Positions 26,145 to 34,714 of a stretch of DNA of 64,000 bases are shown here, piece after piece. Source of the DNA: Xanthobacteraceae bacterium (GTDB lineage: Bacteria; Pseudomonadota; Alphaproteobacteria; Rhizobiales; Xanthobacteraceae). The notes below the pieces were generated by a model. It was not told the DNA's origin and ran no database searches. It saw only the letters and a program-made list of their open reading frames with translations. A program made the position numbers and the translations under genes. Position 1 is the first letter of the stretch. Every line of letters starts with the position of its first letter. The DNA is taken from assembly GCA_019454205.1 (NCBI GenBank), contig CP075369.1, positions 682,001 to 746,000 on the forward strand, given 5' to 3'.

Positions 26145-26849
26145 ATGGCCGATGTGATTCCGTATCGTCGCGAGGACAAGAGCGCGCAGCCGCCCTCGTA
26201 TTATCCGCCCTATGCCTCGACCGTGCTGCGCGCGCCGAAGCAGCCGTTGGTCATTCTTCCGCACACGCTCTCCGAAGTAACCGGGCCGGTCTATGGACAC
26301 GGCAAAGTGTTGCCGGTGGATTCCGATCTCACCCGGCAACACGCGGGCGAACCGCTTGGCGAACGCATCATCGTTTCCGGTCGTGTACTGGACGAAAACG
26401 GCCGTGCGGTTCCGCACACCCTAGTGGAAATCTGGCAGGCGAATTCGACCGGACGTTATGTGCATCAAGGCGATCAGCACCCTGCGCCGCTGGACCCGAA
26501 CTTCACCGGTGCGGGCCGCGCGGTGACGGACGCGGAAGGCCGTTACTCGTTCACGACGATCAAGCCCGGCGCTTATCCTTGGCGCAATCATCCGAATGCA
26601 TGGCGTCCCGCGCACATCCATTTCTCGATGTTTGGCCCGAGCTTCATCAATCGGCTTGTGACGCAGATGTACTTTCCGGGCGACCCGTTGATTCCGTACG
26701 ATCCGGTTTACAACGGCATTCCCGACGAGAAGGCGCGCGAGCGGATGGTGAGCCGTTTCGATCTGAACACCACCGTTCCGGAATGGGCGCTCGGTTTCCA
26801 GTTCGATATCGTGCTGCGCGGACGCAACGCGACACCGATGGAGCATTGA
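26145..26849 (+). CDS. pcaH: Protocatechuate 3,4-dioxygenase beta subunit
   Basis: The 234-residue iron-binding subunit of protocatechuate 3,4-dioxygenase, which cleaves protocatechuate to 3-carboxy-cis,cis-muconate. All four Fe(III) ligands are in place: Tyr105 in GRYVH, Tyr144 in GAYPWRN, and His157/His159 in RPAHIHF. The N-terminal SEVTGPVYGHG segment and LRG near the C-terminus are typical. ATG 26145 is preceded by GGCGGGGAGG; the longer open frame upstream is a shadow of the methyltransferase. pcaG follows 2 nt after the stop. No pca regulator or other pca gene is in the window. Confidence 0.96.
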   Translation: MADVIPYRREDKSAQPPSYYPPYASTVLRAPKQPLVILPHTLSEVTGPVYGHGKVLPVDSDLTRQHAGEPLGERIIVSGRVLDENGRAVPHTLVEIWQANSTGRYVHQGDQHPAPLDPNFTGAGRAVTDAEGRYSFTTIKPGAYPWRNHPNAWRPAHIHFSMFGPSFINRLVTQMYFPGDPLIPYDPVYNGIPDEKARERMVSRFDLNTTVPEWALGFQFDIVLRGRNATPMEH

Positions 26850-26851
26850 GT

Positions 26852-27424
26852 TTGAGCAAGACGAAGTTTGGCCAGACGCCGTCGCAGACCGTCGGACCAT
26901 TTTTCCATTTCGGTTTGCCGTATGAAGGCGGCGAGAATCTTGTCGAAGGGAATGCGCTCGGCGAGCGCATCATTGTCGAAGGCCGCGTACTGGACGGCGA
27001 TGGCATGCCGGTTCCCGATGCGATGATCGAAATCTGGCAGGCGAACGCTGCCGGAAAATACGATCATCCCGAAGACACGCAGGACAAGGCCGCCGATCCG
27101 GCATTTCATGGCTTCGGCCGCTGCGCGACCGACAAGAACGGCGTGTTCCGTTTTTACACGGTGAAGCCGGGAGCGGTGCCCGGACCCGGCAACTCGCTAC
27201 AGGCTCCGCACCTCGTCACGATGGTGTTCGCGCGTGGGATGCTCAAACAACTTCTCACGCGGATTTATTTCGATGACGAAGCGCACAATGCGAACGATCC
27301 AGTACTTGGATTGGTTCCAGAGCAGCGGCGCACGACATTGATTGCGCGTAAAACTAATTCTTCGGTTTATTCGCTCGACATCGTGCTGCAAGGCGAACGC
27401 GAGACCGTATTCTTCGATTATTAG
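26852..27424 (+). CDS. pcaG: Protocatechuate 3,4-dioxygenase alpha subunit
   Basis: A 190-residue alpha subunit beginning KFGQTPSQTVGPFFHFGL, the classical PcaG N-terminus, with ERIIVEGRVLDGDG and EIWQANAAGKYDH shared with the beta subunit. It lacks the His pair, as expected for the non-iron subunit. The start is TTG 26852, two bases after the pcaH stop, with GGAG about 9 nt upstream. The much longer frame on the same strand is a shadow of pcaH. It forms the alpha-beta protomer with PcaH. Confidence 0.95.
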   Translation: MSKTKFGQTPSQTVGPFFHFGLPYEGGENLVEGNALGERIIVEGRVLDGDGMPVPDAMIEIWQANAAGKYDHPEDTQDKAADPAFHGFGRCATDKNGVFRFYTVKPGAVPGPGNSLQAPHLVTMVFARGMLKQLLTRIYFDDEAHNANDPVLGLVPEQRRTTLIARKTNSSVYSLDIVLQGERETVFFDY

Positions 27425-27724
27425 TCTTGCCGCGGAGGGGGCTGCATCAGCGCCAATTCGTCGCGATTTTTTGCAAAGTGCGCTGCAACTGCGTTCATTC
27501 TCGCAGTCAGTTGTCATTTTCAGCGACGCCAGTTGAAATTTTTTCAACCGCTCTCAGTCGGCACCGGGGTCATGTTGCGACGCAAGATAACAATACGCTT
27601 GCGCTGTATCCCGACATTTTTGCAAAATCAATATGCGCGCCCTTGGCGTGCTTAATTCAGCGCGGCGAAGAACCGCGTCTCGGCTTTCCGTGACGGAAAG
27701 TCGATCTCAGGGAGGATTAACTCG
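27425..27724 (+). other. 300-nt control region between pcaG and the TRAP transporter
   Basis: No open frame here is credible. The stretch is relatively AT-rich for this window. It holds a perfect inverted repeat GTTGAAA-TTT-TTTCAAC at 27532-27548, which could be an operator or the weak terminator of pcaG. It ends in CAGGGAGGATTAACTCG, a strong ribosome binding site for the binding-protein gene. I could not pick out a convincing -35/-10 pair. Confidence 0.55.
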
Positions 27725-28858
27725 ATGCCGACCAAAAAAGGTTCGGGCGCGCCTGTAGCTGGCCGCCGGAAATTTCTGAAAACCGCCGGTCTGACCGGTG
27801 TCGCTGCGGCTGCGACGATCGCGATGCCGCAAATTTCGCGCGCGCAGACCCAGACCTGGAAATATCAGTCGACCTGGCCGACCAAGGACATCTTCCACGA
27901 GTTTGCTGTCGATTACGCAAACGTCGTGAACAACCTTTCGGGTGGCCGTCTGAAGCTCGACGTTCTCGCAGCGGGCGCTGTCGTTCCCGCCTTCCAACTC
28001 GCGGACGCGGTGCATTCGGGCGTTCTCGAAGCCGGCCACGGCGTTTGCGCCTACTGGTACGGCAAGCACAAGGCTTACTCGCTGTTCGGCACGCCGCCGT
28101 CTTTCGGCTGGGACGCGAACGGCTTCCTTGCCTGGTTCTACAACGGCGGTGGTGAAGCGCTCTACAAGGAGCTGGTCAACGACACGCTCAAGCTGAACCT
28201 CACCGGCTATCTCTATTTCCCGATGCCGACCCAGCCGCTTGGCTGGTTCAAGAAGGAAATGAAGACCGGCGACGACTTCAAGGGCATGAAATACCGCACC
28301 GTTGGTCTCTCGGCCGACGTGTTCAAGGAAATGGGCGCGGCTGTGACCATTCTTCCGGGCGGCGAAATCGTCCCGGCGATGGACCGTGGCCTGCTCGACT
28401 CCGCTGAGTTCAACAACCCGTCGTCCGACATCCTGCTCGGTTTCCCGGATGTTGCGAAGTACTTCATGCTCGGCAGCCATCACCAGCAGATGGAAGCCTT
28501 CGAAGTCATCTTCAACAAGCAGAAGGTTGAGGCGTTGCCGAAGGAACTGCAGCAGGTGCTGCGTTACGCGGCGCACGCTTCGTCTTCGGAGCAGATCTAC
28601 AAGGCCTATGATCGCTACTCGACCGACCTCGAAGCCATCAAGAAGCGTGGTGTGAACGTCGTGAAGACGCCGCCTGCGGTTCTGAACGCGCAGCTCGATG
28701 CGTGGACGAAGGTGATCGCGGAGCAGTCGAAGGAGCCGTTCTTCGCGAAGGTAATCGCGTCTCAGCGCGCATGGGTCAAGAAGATCTATCCGTACCTGAG
28801 CACGAACAACCTCGACTCCGTCGCGCTCGACGCCGGCTTCAAAAAGCTCGCAGGCTAA
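27725..28858 (+). CDS. TRAP transporter solute-binding protein (DctP/FcbT1-like)
   Basis: A 377-residue periplasmic binding protein with a twin-arginine signal (GRRKFLKTAGL, hydrophobic core, cleavage near SRAQT). The mature domain has the DctP fold with WPTKDIFHEFAVDYANVV and LAAGAVVPAFQLADAV. It resembles the mannitol/chloroaromatic subgroup (FcbT1), which imports aromatic or hydroxy acids. The large number of charged Lys and Tyr-Lys repeats is normal. A strong GGGAGGA ribosome binding site precedes it. A stem-loop terminator follows within 20 nt, so this gene is probably expressed above the two membrane genes. Confidence 0.9.
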   Translation: MPTKKGSGAPVAGRRKFLKTAGLTGVAAAATIAMPQISRAQTQTWKYQSTWPTKDIFHEFAVDYANVVNNLSGGRLKLDVLAAGAVVPAFQLADAVHSGVLEAGHGVCAYWYGKHKAYSLFGTPPSFGWDANGFLAWFYNGGGEALYKELVNDTLKLNLTGYLYFPMPTQPLGWFKKEMKTGDDFKGMKYRTVGLSADVFKEMGAAVTILPGGEIVPAMDRGLLDSAEFNNPSSDILLGFPDVAKYFMLGSHHQQMEAFEVIFNKQKVEALPKELQQVLRYAAHASSSEQIYKAYDRYSTDLEAIKKRGVNVVKTPPAVLNAQLDAWTKVIAEQSKEPFFAKVIASQRAWVKKIYPYLSTNNLDSVALDAGFKKLAG

Positions 28859-28876
28859 TCCCGATATGATGAATGG

Positions 28877-28908
28877 AACCCGCGCGGACAATCTCCGCGC
28901 GGGTTTCT
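28877..28908 (+). terminator. Intercistronic terminator/attenuator after the TRAP binding-protein gene
   Basis: A 12-bp perfect stem AACCCGCGCGGA (28877-28888) with TCCGCGCGGGTT (28894-28905), 5-nt loop, then TCTCT. It begins 18 nt after the stop of the binding-protein gene and before the membrane subunits. Partial read-through would give more binding protein than permease, as is known for other binding-protein-dependent transporters. Confidence 0.85.
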
Positions 28909-29022
28909 CTATGGGTGCGCGTGGCGTAAACGCTGCATAATAAAACCGCTCACGCACCATTCGCGTAAACTGCTATGACGCCCGCACTCGTAAAGTTACG
29001 GGTGCGTGGAGGGAGGACGGCC

Positions 29023-29961
29023 ATGAAAAATCTTACGCTTATTCTCGGCGTGGTTGGTGGTGCGCTGGGTTTATGGGCAGGCGTCAGGTTCTATGGCCCC
29101 GATTACAGCGCTGCATTTTCTTCGTTCAAGGCGTTCTTCCACGTTACCGGCACGCTTGTTCCCGTTCTGGCGATCATCGGCGGTTTGATCTCGTCGAGAA
29201 GGCCTTCGATTGGCGCAGTGCTGATGATCGGCGCCGCGCTCGCGATGCTGCCGATTTTCGGTCTGAAGTGGATCGTCGTGCTCGCGGTTACCTTCTGCGC
29301 GGCAGGCGGTGTTGCCGCCACCTTGCAGACCGACTCGCAGCACGAAGTCGGGCTTCGCGTCGTCGACGCGATCAGCACGTTTGTCGGCAAGACGGTGGGT
29401 TGGGCGATTCTGCTGCTCACCTTCATCACGTCCTATGAAGTTTTCATGCGCTATGTGCTCGGCGCACCGACCGAATGGGCGTTCGATGCGAGCTACATTC
29501 TCTATGGCGCGCTGTTCATGCTGGCAGGCGCCTACACGCTTTCGCGCAACAGCCATGTGCGCGGCGACTTCATTTATCGCGCGTGGCCGGTGCGCCGTCA
29601 GGCGGGCATGGACCTCGCGCTTTATGTGCTCTTCTTCTTCCCCGGCATTCTCGCGCTCATTTACTCGGGCTATTCCTTCGCCGAGCTTGCCTGGATCATG
29701 AAGGAGCGTTCGTCGGCCAGTCCGAACGGGCCGCCGGTCTATCACTTCAAGACGTTGATCCCGATTACCGGGGTGCTGATGCTCATGCAGGGTATCGTCG
29801 AATTCATGCGCTGCATTATCGCGGTCCGTGACGGCAAGTGGCCACAGCGCCTGCACGACGTGCAGGAACTCGACCAGCAAATGCTCCAGAAGGCGGAGCA
29901 GGGCGAGTACCAGACCATTAAAGACCTCGAAGAACTCGGCCAGCGTAAGGGAGCCGTTTGA
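29023..29961 (+). CDS. TRAP transporter small permease (DctQ), long form
   Basis: A 312-residue membrane protein. The C-terminal 190 residues are a DctQ domain of four helices (SYEVFMRYVLGAPTEWAFDAS..., HVRGDF, FMRC), with a charged cytoplasmic tail (KRKxEL type). The N-terminal about 105 residues add three or four extra membrane helices not found in typical DctQ (160-220 residues). ATG 29023 has the strong ribosome binding site GGAGGGAGGA; an ATG 48 nt upstream is poorer. The stop codon overlaps the DctM start by one base (TGATG). Confidence 0.87.
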   Translation: MKNLTLILGVVGGALGLWAGVRFYGPDYSAAFSSFKAFFHVTGTLVPVLAIIGGLISSRRPSIGAVLMIGAALAMLPIFGLKWIVVLAVTFCAAGGVAATLQTDSQHEVGLRVVDAISTFVGKTVGWAILLLTFITSYEVFMRYVLGAPTEWAFDASYILYGALFMLAGAYTLSRNSHVRGDFIYRAWPVRRQAGMDLALYVLFFFPGILALIYSGYSFAELAWIMKERSSASPNGPPVYHFKTLIPITGVLMLMQGIVEFMRCIIAVRDGKWPQRLHDVQELDQQMLQKAEQGEYQTIKDLEELGQRKGAV

Positions 29962-31877
29962 TGTTTTCTCTTTCTTCCCTCCTGGCTTCGATGGGCATCG
30001 GCAACGCCGAACTCGGCGTAATCATGCTCGTCCTGTTCGTTGCGTTCATCATGTTGGGCTTCCCGATCGCCTTTACCTTGATGGCGCTTGGCGTGTTCTT
30101 CGGTTACTACGCGATGGGCGATCTCGTTTTCTCCCTCGTCGTGCAACGCACCTATTCGGTGATGACCAACGACGTGCTGATCTCGATCCCGTTGTTCGTC
30201 TTCATGGGCTACGTGATCGAGCGGGCGAACGTGCTCGATCGTCTGTTCCGCTCGCTACAACTTGCGGCAGGGCCCGTGCCTGCGTCGCTGGCCTTGGCGA
30301 CGCTTGCGACCTGCGCAATCTTCGCGACCGCGACCGGCATCGTCGGCGCGGTGGTGACGCTGATGGGCCTACTGGCGTTCCCGGCTATGCTGCGCGCGGG
30401 TTACGACGTGAAGATTTCGGCCGCCGTAGTTTGCGCGGGCGGCTGTCTCGGCATTCTGATTCCGCCGAGCGTCATGCTCATTCTTTACGGCGCGACGGCG
30501 GGTGTTTCAGTCGTGAAGTTGTATGCCGGTGCGTTTTTCCCCGGCATTATGTTGGCAGGTCTCTATATGCTGTTGACGATCGTGCTCGCGTTACTCAATC
30601 CGAAACTCGCGCCAAAATTGAAAGAGAACCCTTCGGACATCGACAAAGAGCTTTCGCCTGCCACAGTGAAATTTTTCCGGTCGCCGTTTCCGTCGTTGAT
30701 TTATGCAGCGTTCGTGGCCGCGTTGATCTGGTTTCACGATCTGGGTGCCGTCTGGATCACGGGTTTCATCAATTTCGGTATCGCGAATGCATATATCGCG
30801 TGGCGTTGGCCTGGCGTCTATTTCACGCTCATCAGTTCGTTTCTTCCTCTCTTCGCCCTGATCGCCTCCGCGCTCGGTACCATCGTGCTCGGTATCGCTA
30901 CGCCATCGGAAGCGGCGGCGATGGGTTCGCTCGGCGCCCTCATCCTCGCACTGCTCTACGGCGCGAATTACGACGTCGCATGGAAGCGATGGCTGGTCTC
31001 GATTTATGGCATCGTCGTCGGTGCTTTGCTGATCGGGCTATTCCTCTTCATTCCGTTCCGTACCTTCGCCATCAGCTTCCTGCTGCTCACTGTGCTCGTC
31101 GTGCTGCCGTTGATCCCGTACAACCGTTTCGGTTTCTCGGCTGTAAGCGACTCGGTCTACCTGACCGCCCGCACCACCGCGATGGTGTGCTGGCTCTTCA
31201 TCGGCTCGTTCATTTTCTCGGCGGTCTTCGCCTATCTCGGCGGTCACGGCCCGATTGAGAAATTCGTGCTCTGGATGAACCTGAACCAGACCGGCTTCAT
31301 GGTGCTCGCGCAGGTGATCATCTTCGTGCTGGGCTGGCCGCTGGAGTGGACGGAAATCATCGTCATCTTCATGCCGATCTTCCTTCCGCTTCTGAAGACG
31401 TTCGATATAGATCCGCTGTTTTTCGGACTGCTGGTCGCGTTGAATATCCAGACGTCGTTCCTGTCGCCGCCGGTCGCTATGGCGCCGTTCTATCTCAAGG
31501 GCGTCGCGCCGAGCTGGGTCAACATCAACGACATCTTCCGCGGCGTGCTGCCTTACATGCTGGTCGTCATCGTCTCGATGGTGATGCTCTACGCCTTCCC
31601 GCAAATCGGTCTCGGCCTGCCGAACTATCTTTATCCGGGCGGCAAGACCACGGTGGAAGGCTTCGCGGCGGGTCTGAACCCGGTCTACCTGTTCGTTTCG
31701 GGCTTGGTCGTCTTCGTGGTAATCGCCGGCTCTTTCTGGGCGGCATTGCCCGCAGGCGGAAAAATGCATCGCTACGTAGGCACCGAAATGGAGCCTTACG
31801 TGGCGCTGTTTTTCACCTCCGGAATTGCGCTGGCTTTCACGCTGATTTTATCCGGCGCACTCAATCTCTGGCTCTAA
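29961..31877 (+). CDS. TRAP transporter large permease (DctM), long form
   Basis: A 638-residue polytopic permease that uses the sodium or proton gradient to move the substrate delivered by the binding protein. DctM signatures are present: FTLMALGVFFGYY, AVVCAGGCLGILIPPSVMLILYGA (quoted by its parts AGGCLGILIPPS and LILYGA) and FLSPPVAMAPFYLKG. Compared with the usual about 430 residues there is an insertion of roughly 200 residues with extra helices (about residues 215-410). This matches the chloroaromatic/mannitol-type subgroup. The ATG overlaps the preceding stop by one base. Confidence 0.9.
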   Translation: MFSLSSLLASMGIGNAELGVIMLVLFVAFIMLGFPIAFTLMALGVFFGYYAMGDLVFSLVVQRTYSVMTNDVLISIPLFVFMGYVIERANVLDRLFRSLQLAAGPVPASLALATLATCAIFATATGIVGAVVTLMGLLAFPAMLRAGYDVKISAAVVCAGGCLGILIPPSVMLILYGATAGVSVVKLYAGAFFPGIMLAGLYMLLTIVLALLNPKLAPKLKENPSDIDKELSPATVKFFRSPFPSLIYAAFVAALIWFHDLGAVWITGFINFGIANAYIAWRWPGVYFTLISSFLPLFALIASALGTIVLGIATPSEAAAMGSLGALILALLYGANYDVAWKRWLVSIYGIVVGALLIGLFLFIPFRTFAISFLLLTVLVVLPLIPYNRFGFSAVSDSVYLTARTTAMVCWLFIGSFIFSAVFAYLGGHGPIEKFVLWMNLNQTGFMVLAQVIIFVLGWPLEWTEIIVIFMPIFLPLLKTFDIDPLFFGLLVALNIQTSFLSPPVAMAPFYLKGVAPSWVNINDIFRGVLPYMLVVIVSMVMLYAFPQIGLGLPNYLYPGGKTTVEGFAAGLNPVYLFVSGLVVFVVIAGSFWAALPAGGKMHRYVGTEMEPYVALFFTSGIALAFTLILSGALNLWL

Positions 31878-31885
31878 ACGTGGTA

Positions 31886-31913
31886 TGGTTCCCGGCATAA
31901 CAGCCGGGAACCA
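31886..31913 (+). terminator. Stem-loop between the TRAP permease and amidase genes
   Basis: An 11-bp perfect stem TGGTTCCCGGC (31886-31896) with GCCGGGAACCA (31903-31913), 6-nt loop, 9 nt past the permease stop. It is followed by ACCCTTTT, which is a weak T tract. The 3' arm contains the only plausible ribosome binding site (GGGAA) of the amidase gene, so it may also hinder translation of that gene. Confidence 0.65.
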
Positions 31914-31918
31914 ACCCT

Positions 31919-33277
31919 TTGAGCGAACATCTCTTTGAACTGACTGCGGTGGAAGCGGCGGATAAGATCGCCGCCGGAGATATTTCCGCAGAGCAATACA
32001 CCGCAGCCTGCATCGAACGCTACGATGCGGCCGAACCGAAGGTGCAGGCTTTCGCGCATTTCGACCGTGAACATGCGTTGAACCAGGCGCGCGCGCTCGA
32101 CGAATACCGGGCGAACGGCAATGCGCTGGGTCCGCTCCACGGTGTCCCGGTCGGCATCAAGGATTGCATCGACACTTCCGATTATCCGACCGAGAACGGC
32201 TCCGCGCTGTTCGCGAACCGCCGCCCGTATCGCGACGCGACCGTGGTCGCGAAGCTTCGCGCGGCTGGAGCGGTCATTTTCGGCAAGACCGTCACCACCG
32301 AATTCGCCTTCTATCATCCCGGCAAGACCCGTAATCCGCACGATTTCGAACGCACGCCCGGCGGTTCGTCTTCCGGCTCCGCGGCCGCGGTTGCGGCCGG
32401 AATGCTTCCGCTCGCGCTCGGCACGCAGACCAACGGCTCGGTCATTCGGCCGGCCGCTTATTGCGGCGTGTTCGGCATGAAGCCGAGCCACGGCCTGATT
32501 TCGCGCGCCGGTATCCTGAGCCATTCGCGCGCACTCGATCACGTCGGCGGCTTCGCGCGTTCGCTGGGCGACCTCGCGCTTCTGCTCGATGTCATCGCGG
32601 GGCACGACGAAGCTGACCCCGATACCAAGCCTTATGCCTTGCCGAATTTCACCGCCGGCGCGGCAGAGACGCCGCCCGTGACGCCGCGGATTGCTTACGT
32701 TCGCACGCCCGCGTGGGATCGCGCCGATGCGACCACGGCACAGGCTTTCGAGCAACTGGTCGAGTCCCTCGGCGAAACCGTGCAGCGCGTGGAGCTGCAT
32801 GCGCCGGTTTACGGCCCGGCGTGGGACGACCTGCGCGCGATTATGTCGGTCGACATGGCGCATCATCATTCGAAGATCGTGCGGCGGGGCGGCGAAACCG
32901 CGAGCAAGACGTTGCGCGATTTTCTGGCCGAAGGCCGCCGGGTTTCGGCGGTGCGTTATCTCGAAGCGCTGTCGCAGTCGCGGCAATACACAGCCGGGCT
33001 TTCGGACTTCTTCGAATACTACGACGCGGTTCTCACGCCTTCAGCCGCCGGTGTCGCGCCGAAAGGGCTGGAGAATACCGGCGATCCCGCGTTCTGCTCG
33101 CTCTGGACCCTGACAGGTTTGCCCGCGATCTCGTTGCCGCTTCTCGAAGGCGAGGGCGGCCTGCCGCTGGGCGTGCAGCTCGTGGGTCCGGCGGGCCGCG
33201 ATGGCCGCTTGCTGCGTACGGCCAAGTGGTTGCTGGCGCGGCTCAGCGAAGATCAGGAAGCCGAAATCGCGTCCTGA
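31919..33277 (+). CDS. Amidase signature family protein
   Basis: A 452-residue amidase. The catalytic triad region reads VGIKD (Lys), PGGSSSGSAAAVAAG (cis-Ser loop) and GTQTNGSVIRPA (nucleophilic Ser). The usual GGSIR is here NGSVIRP, a one-residue variation seen in some members. The start is TTG 31919 with GGGAA 7 nt upstream inside a hairpin. It follows the TRAP transporter by 41 nt, so it may hydrolyse an imported amide, but the hairpin between them could separate expression. The stop is directly adjacent to that of the convergent beta-helix gene. Confidence 0.9.
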   Translation: MSEHLFELTAVEAADKIAAGDISAEQYTAACIERYDAAEPKVQAFAHFDREHALNQARALDEYRANGNALGPLHGVPVGIKDCIDTSDYPTENGSALFANRRPYRDATVVAKLRAAGAVIFGKTVTTEFAFYHPGKTRNPHDFERTPGGSSSGSAAAVAAGMLPLALGTQTNGSVIRPAAYCGVFGMKPSHGLISRAGILSHSRALDHVGGFARSLGDLALLLDVIAGHDEADPDTKPYALPNFTAGAAETPPVTPRIAYVRTPAWDRADATTAQAFEQLVESLGETVQRVELHAPVYGPAWDDLRAIMSVDMAHHHSKIVRRGGETASKTLRDFLAEGRRVSAVRYLEALSQSRQYTAGLSDFFEYYDAVLTPSAAGVAPKGLENTGDPAFCSLWTLTGLPAISLPLLEGEGGLPLGVQLVGPAGRDGRLLRTAKWLLARLSEDQEAEIAS

Positions 33278-34639
33278 TTACTGGACGCGGTTGCCGTTCA
33301 GGGTGAGTTGCGCGTAGCGCGACGGGTTTTCGCGCTGCAAGTCTTCCGATACGCGCAGCAGGCCGTCCATGCCGACGATCGCGCCATGCGACGTGCCGCT
33401 GATCATGTTGTCGGCGATCAGCGCAGCGCCAGCGCCCTTCGATACCTGCACCGCGATTCCGATGCGCGAATTACGAACGAGGTTGCCGGTGACCGCGACA
33501 TCGCGCAGCCATTCCTTCCAGCCGAGCCAGATGCCCGCGACCGGCGCTTTCTCGACCACGTTGCCGGAAACGACGGTATCGGCTTCCACGGCGATGCCGA
33601 TGCCGCGCGCCTCCTGATCGACGAACGGCTTGCCGCGCACCACGAGGTTGCGGATCAGGTTTCCCTGACACACCGCGAGCCGCCCGCCTTCCTTGAAGTT
33701 CGTGATCGAAACGCCGAGTGCCGCGCCGTCTACGACGTTGTTGGCGATCACCGAGCCTTCGAAATCGAACTCCGAATAGATCGCGACTTCGCCGAGCGAA
33801 CTCACCGTATTGCCGCGCACCTGCATGTTGGACGCGGCGTTGCCGCGCACGGCGCTGAAGGTGCAGTTACGGATCCGGTTGTCGCTGACAATGACGTTGC
33901 CTGCGCGGAACAGGCTGATGCCGTTGCCGTTCTGGCCGCTGCCGCCGTCGCGCGCATAGATGTCCTCGATGCGGTTGCCGCTGACAATGGTGCCGTCGTC
34001 GCCCTTTTCCGAGCGCCAGATCATGATGCCGTTATTGCCTGCGCTGCGGATGACGTTGTTGCGGATCACGAGGCCGGTGGCGTCCAGCGAGAAGATCGCG
34101 GCCTTGGTAGGCCCGGTGAAGGTGCTGTTGCTGATCTCGCCGGAAACATTCTCCAGCACCAGCGCGGTGCCGCTGACACCGATCATGGCGCAATCGCGCA
34201 TGGTGAAGTCGCGGGCCTGCCGGATGGTGATTAGTCCGCGCCGCTCCGGCAGCGGCTTCGACGCGCCGTCGAATACGAGGCCGGTGAGGGTGATCTGGTC
34301 GGCGCGCGAACTTGCGAATAGCGATGCGCCGTAACCGAGCACGATTCTGGAAGCGCCTGGCACGCCCACGAGGTGCGCGCCCGCCGGGAGCATCAGGTCG
34401 CCCGCGCGATAAACGCCGGGCGGGAATACGAGCGGAATACGCGCACCCGCCGCGGCGTTGATGGCGTCCTGCAAGGCGCGCGACTGGTCGTGCGAAGCAT
34501 TGGCCGCGACCCCCAGCTTGGTGACGTCCGCACCGAGACCGCCGAGTGCCTGCGGCGAGGCGCTAGCCTGCGAGTTCAGCGGAGCGAAGGTGCCCGCTGC
34601 GGTCAGTCCGGCCAGTACCATGCGGCGGTCGAAATCCAT
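33278..34639 (-). CDS. Tat-exported right-handed beta-helix protein, TIGR03808 family
   Basis: A 453-residue protein with a twin-arginine N-terminus (DFDRRMVLAGLTAAGTFAPL) and a long parallel beta-helix of repeated GN.I/GNTV turns (for example IVSGNRIEDIYARDGG, VIVSDNRIRN, VAVTGNLVRNS). It belongs to the TIGR03808 family of twin-arginine-translocated repeat proteins of Hyphomicrobiales, whose function is unknown. The pectate-lyase-like fold suggests polysaccharide binding or cleavage at the cell surface. ATG 34639 with GGGGACGG upstream is preferred to the TTG four codons earlier. The gene is monocistronic. Confidence 0.9.
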   Translation of the reverse strand: MDFDRRMVLAGLTAAGTFAPLNSQASASPQALGGLGADVTKLGVAANASHDQSRALQDAINAAAGARIPLVFPPGVYRAGDLMLPAGAHLVGVPGASRIVLGYGASLFASSRADQITLTGLVFDGASKPLPERRGLITIRQARDFTMRDCAMIGVSGTALVLENVSGEISNSTFTGPTKAAIFSLDATGLVIRNNVIRSAGNNGIMIWRSEKGDDGTIVSGNRIEDIYARDGGSGQNGNGISLFRAGNVIVSDNRIRNCTFSAVRGNAASNMQVRGNTVSSLGEVAIYSEFDFEGSVIANNVVDGAALGVSITNFKEGGRLAVCQGNLIRNLVVRGKPFVDQEARGIGIAVEADTVVSGNVVEKAPVAGIWLGWKEWLRDVAVTGNLVRNSRIGIAVQVSKGAGAALIADNMISGTSHGAIVGMDGLLRVSEDLQRENPSRYAQLTLNGNRVQ

Positions 34640-34714
34640 GCCCGTCCCCAATCAGGAAATGAGCAAGGTGCATTTCAAGAAGCGGGCCGCTTTCCCCGTG
34701 CCGAATTGATACGG

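Noticed and set aside
26145..26849. Apparent loss of an Fe-ligand tyrosine in PcaH because the segment before APLDPNF has His instead of Tyr
   Set aside because: Counting along the Pseudomonas putida protein places the ligand Tyr in the GRY motif, which is conserved here as Tyr105.
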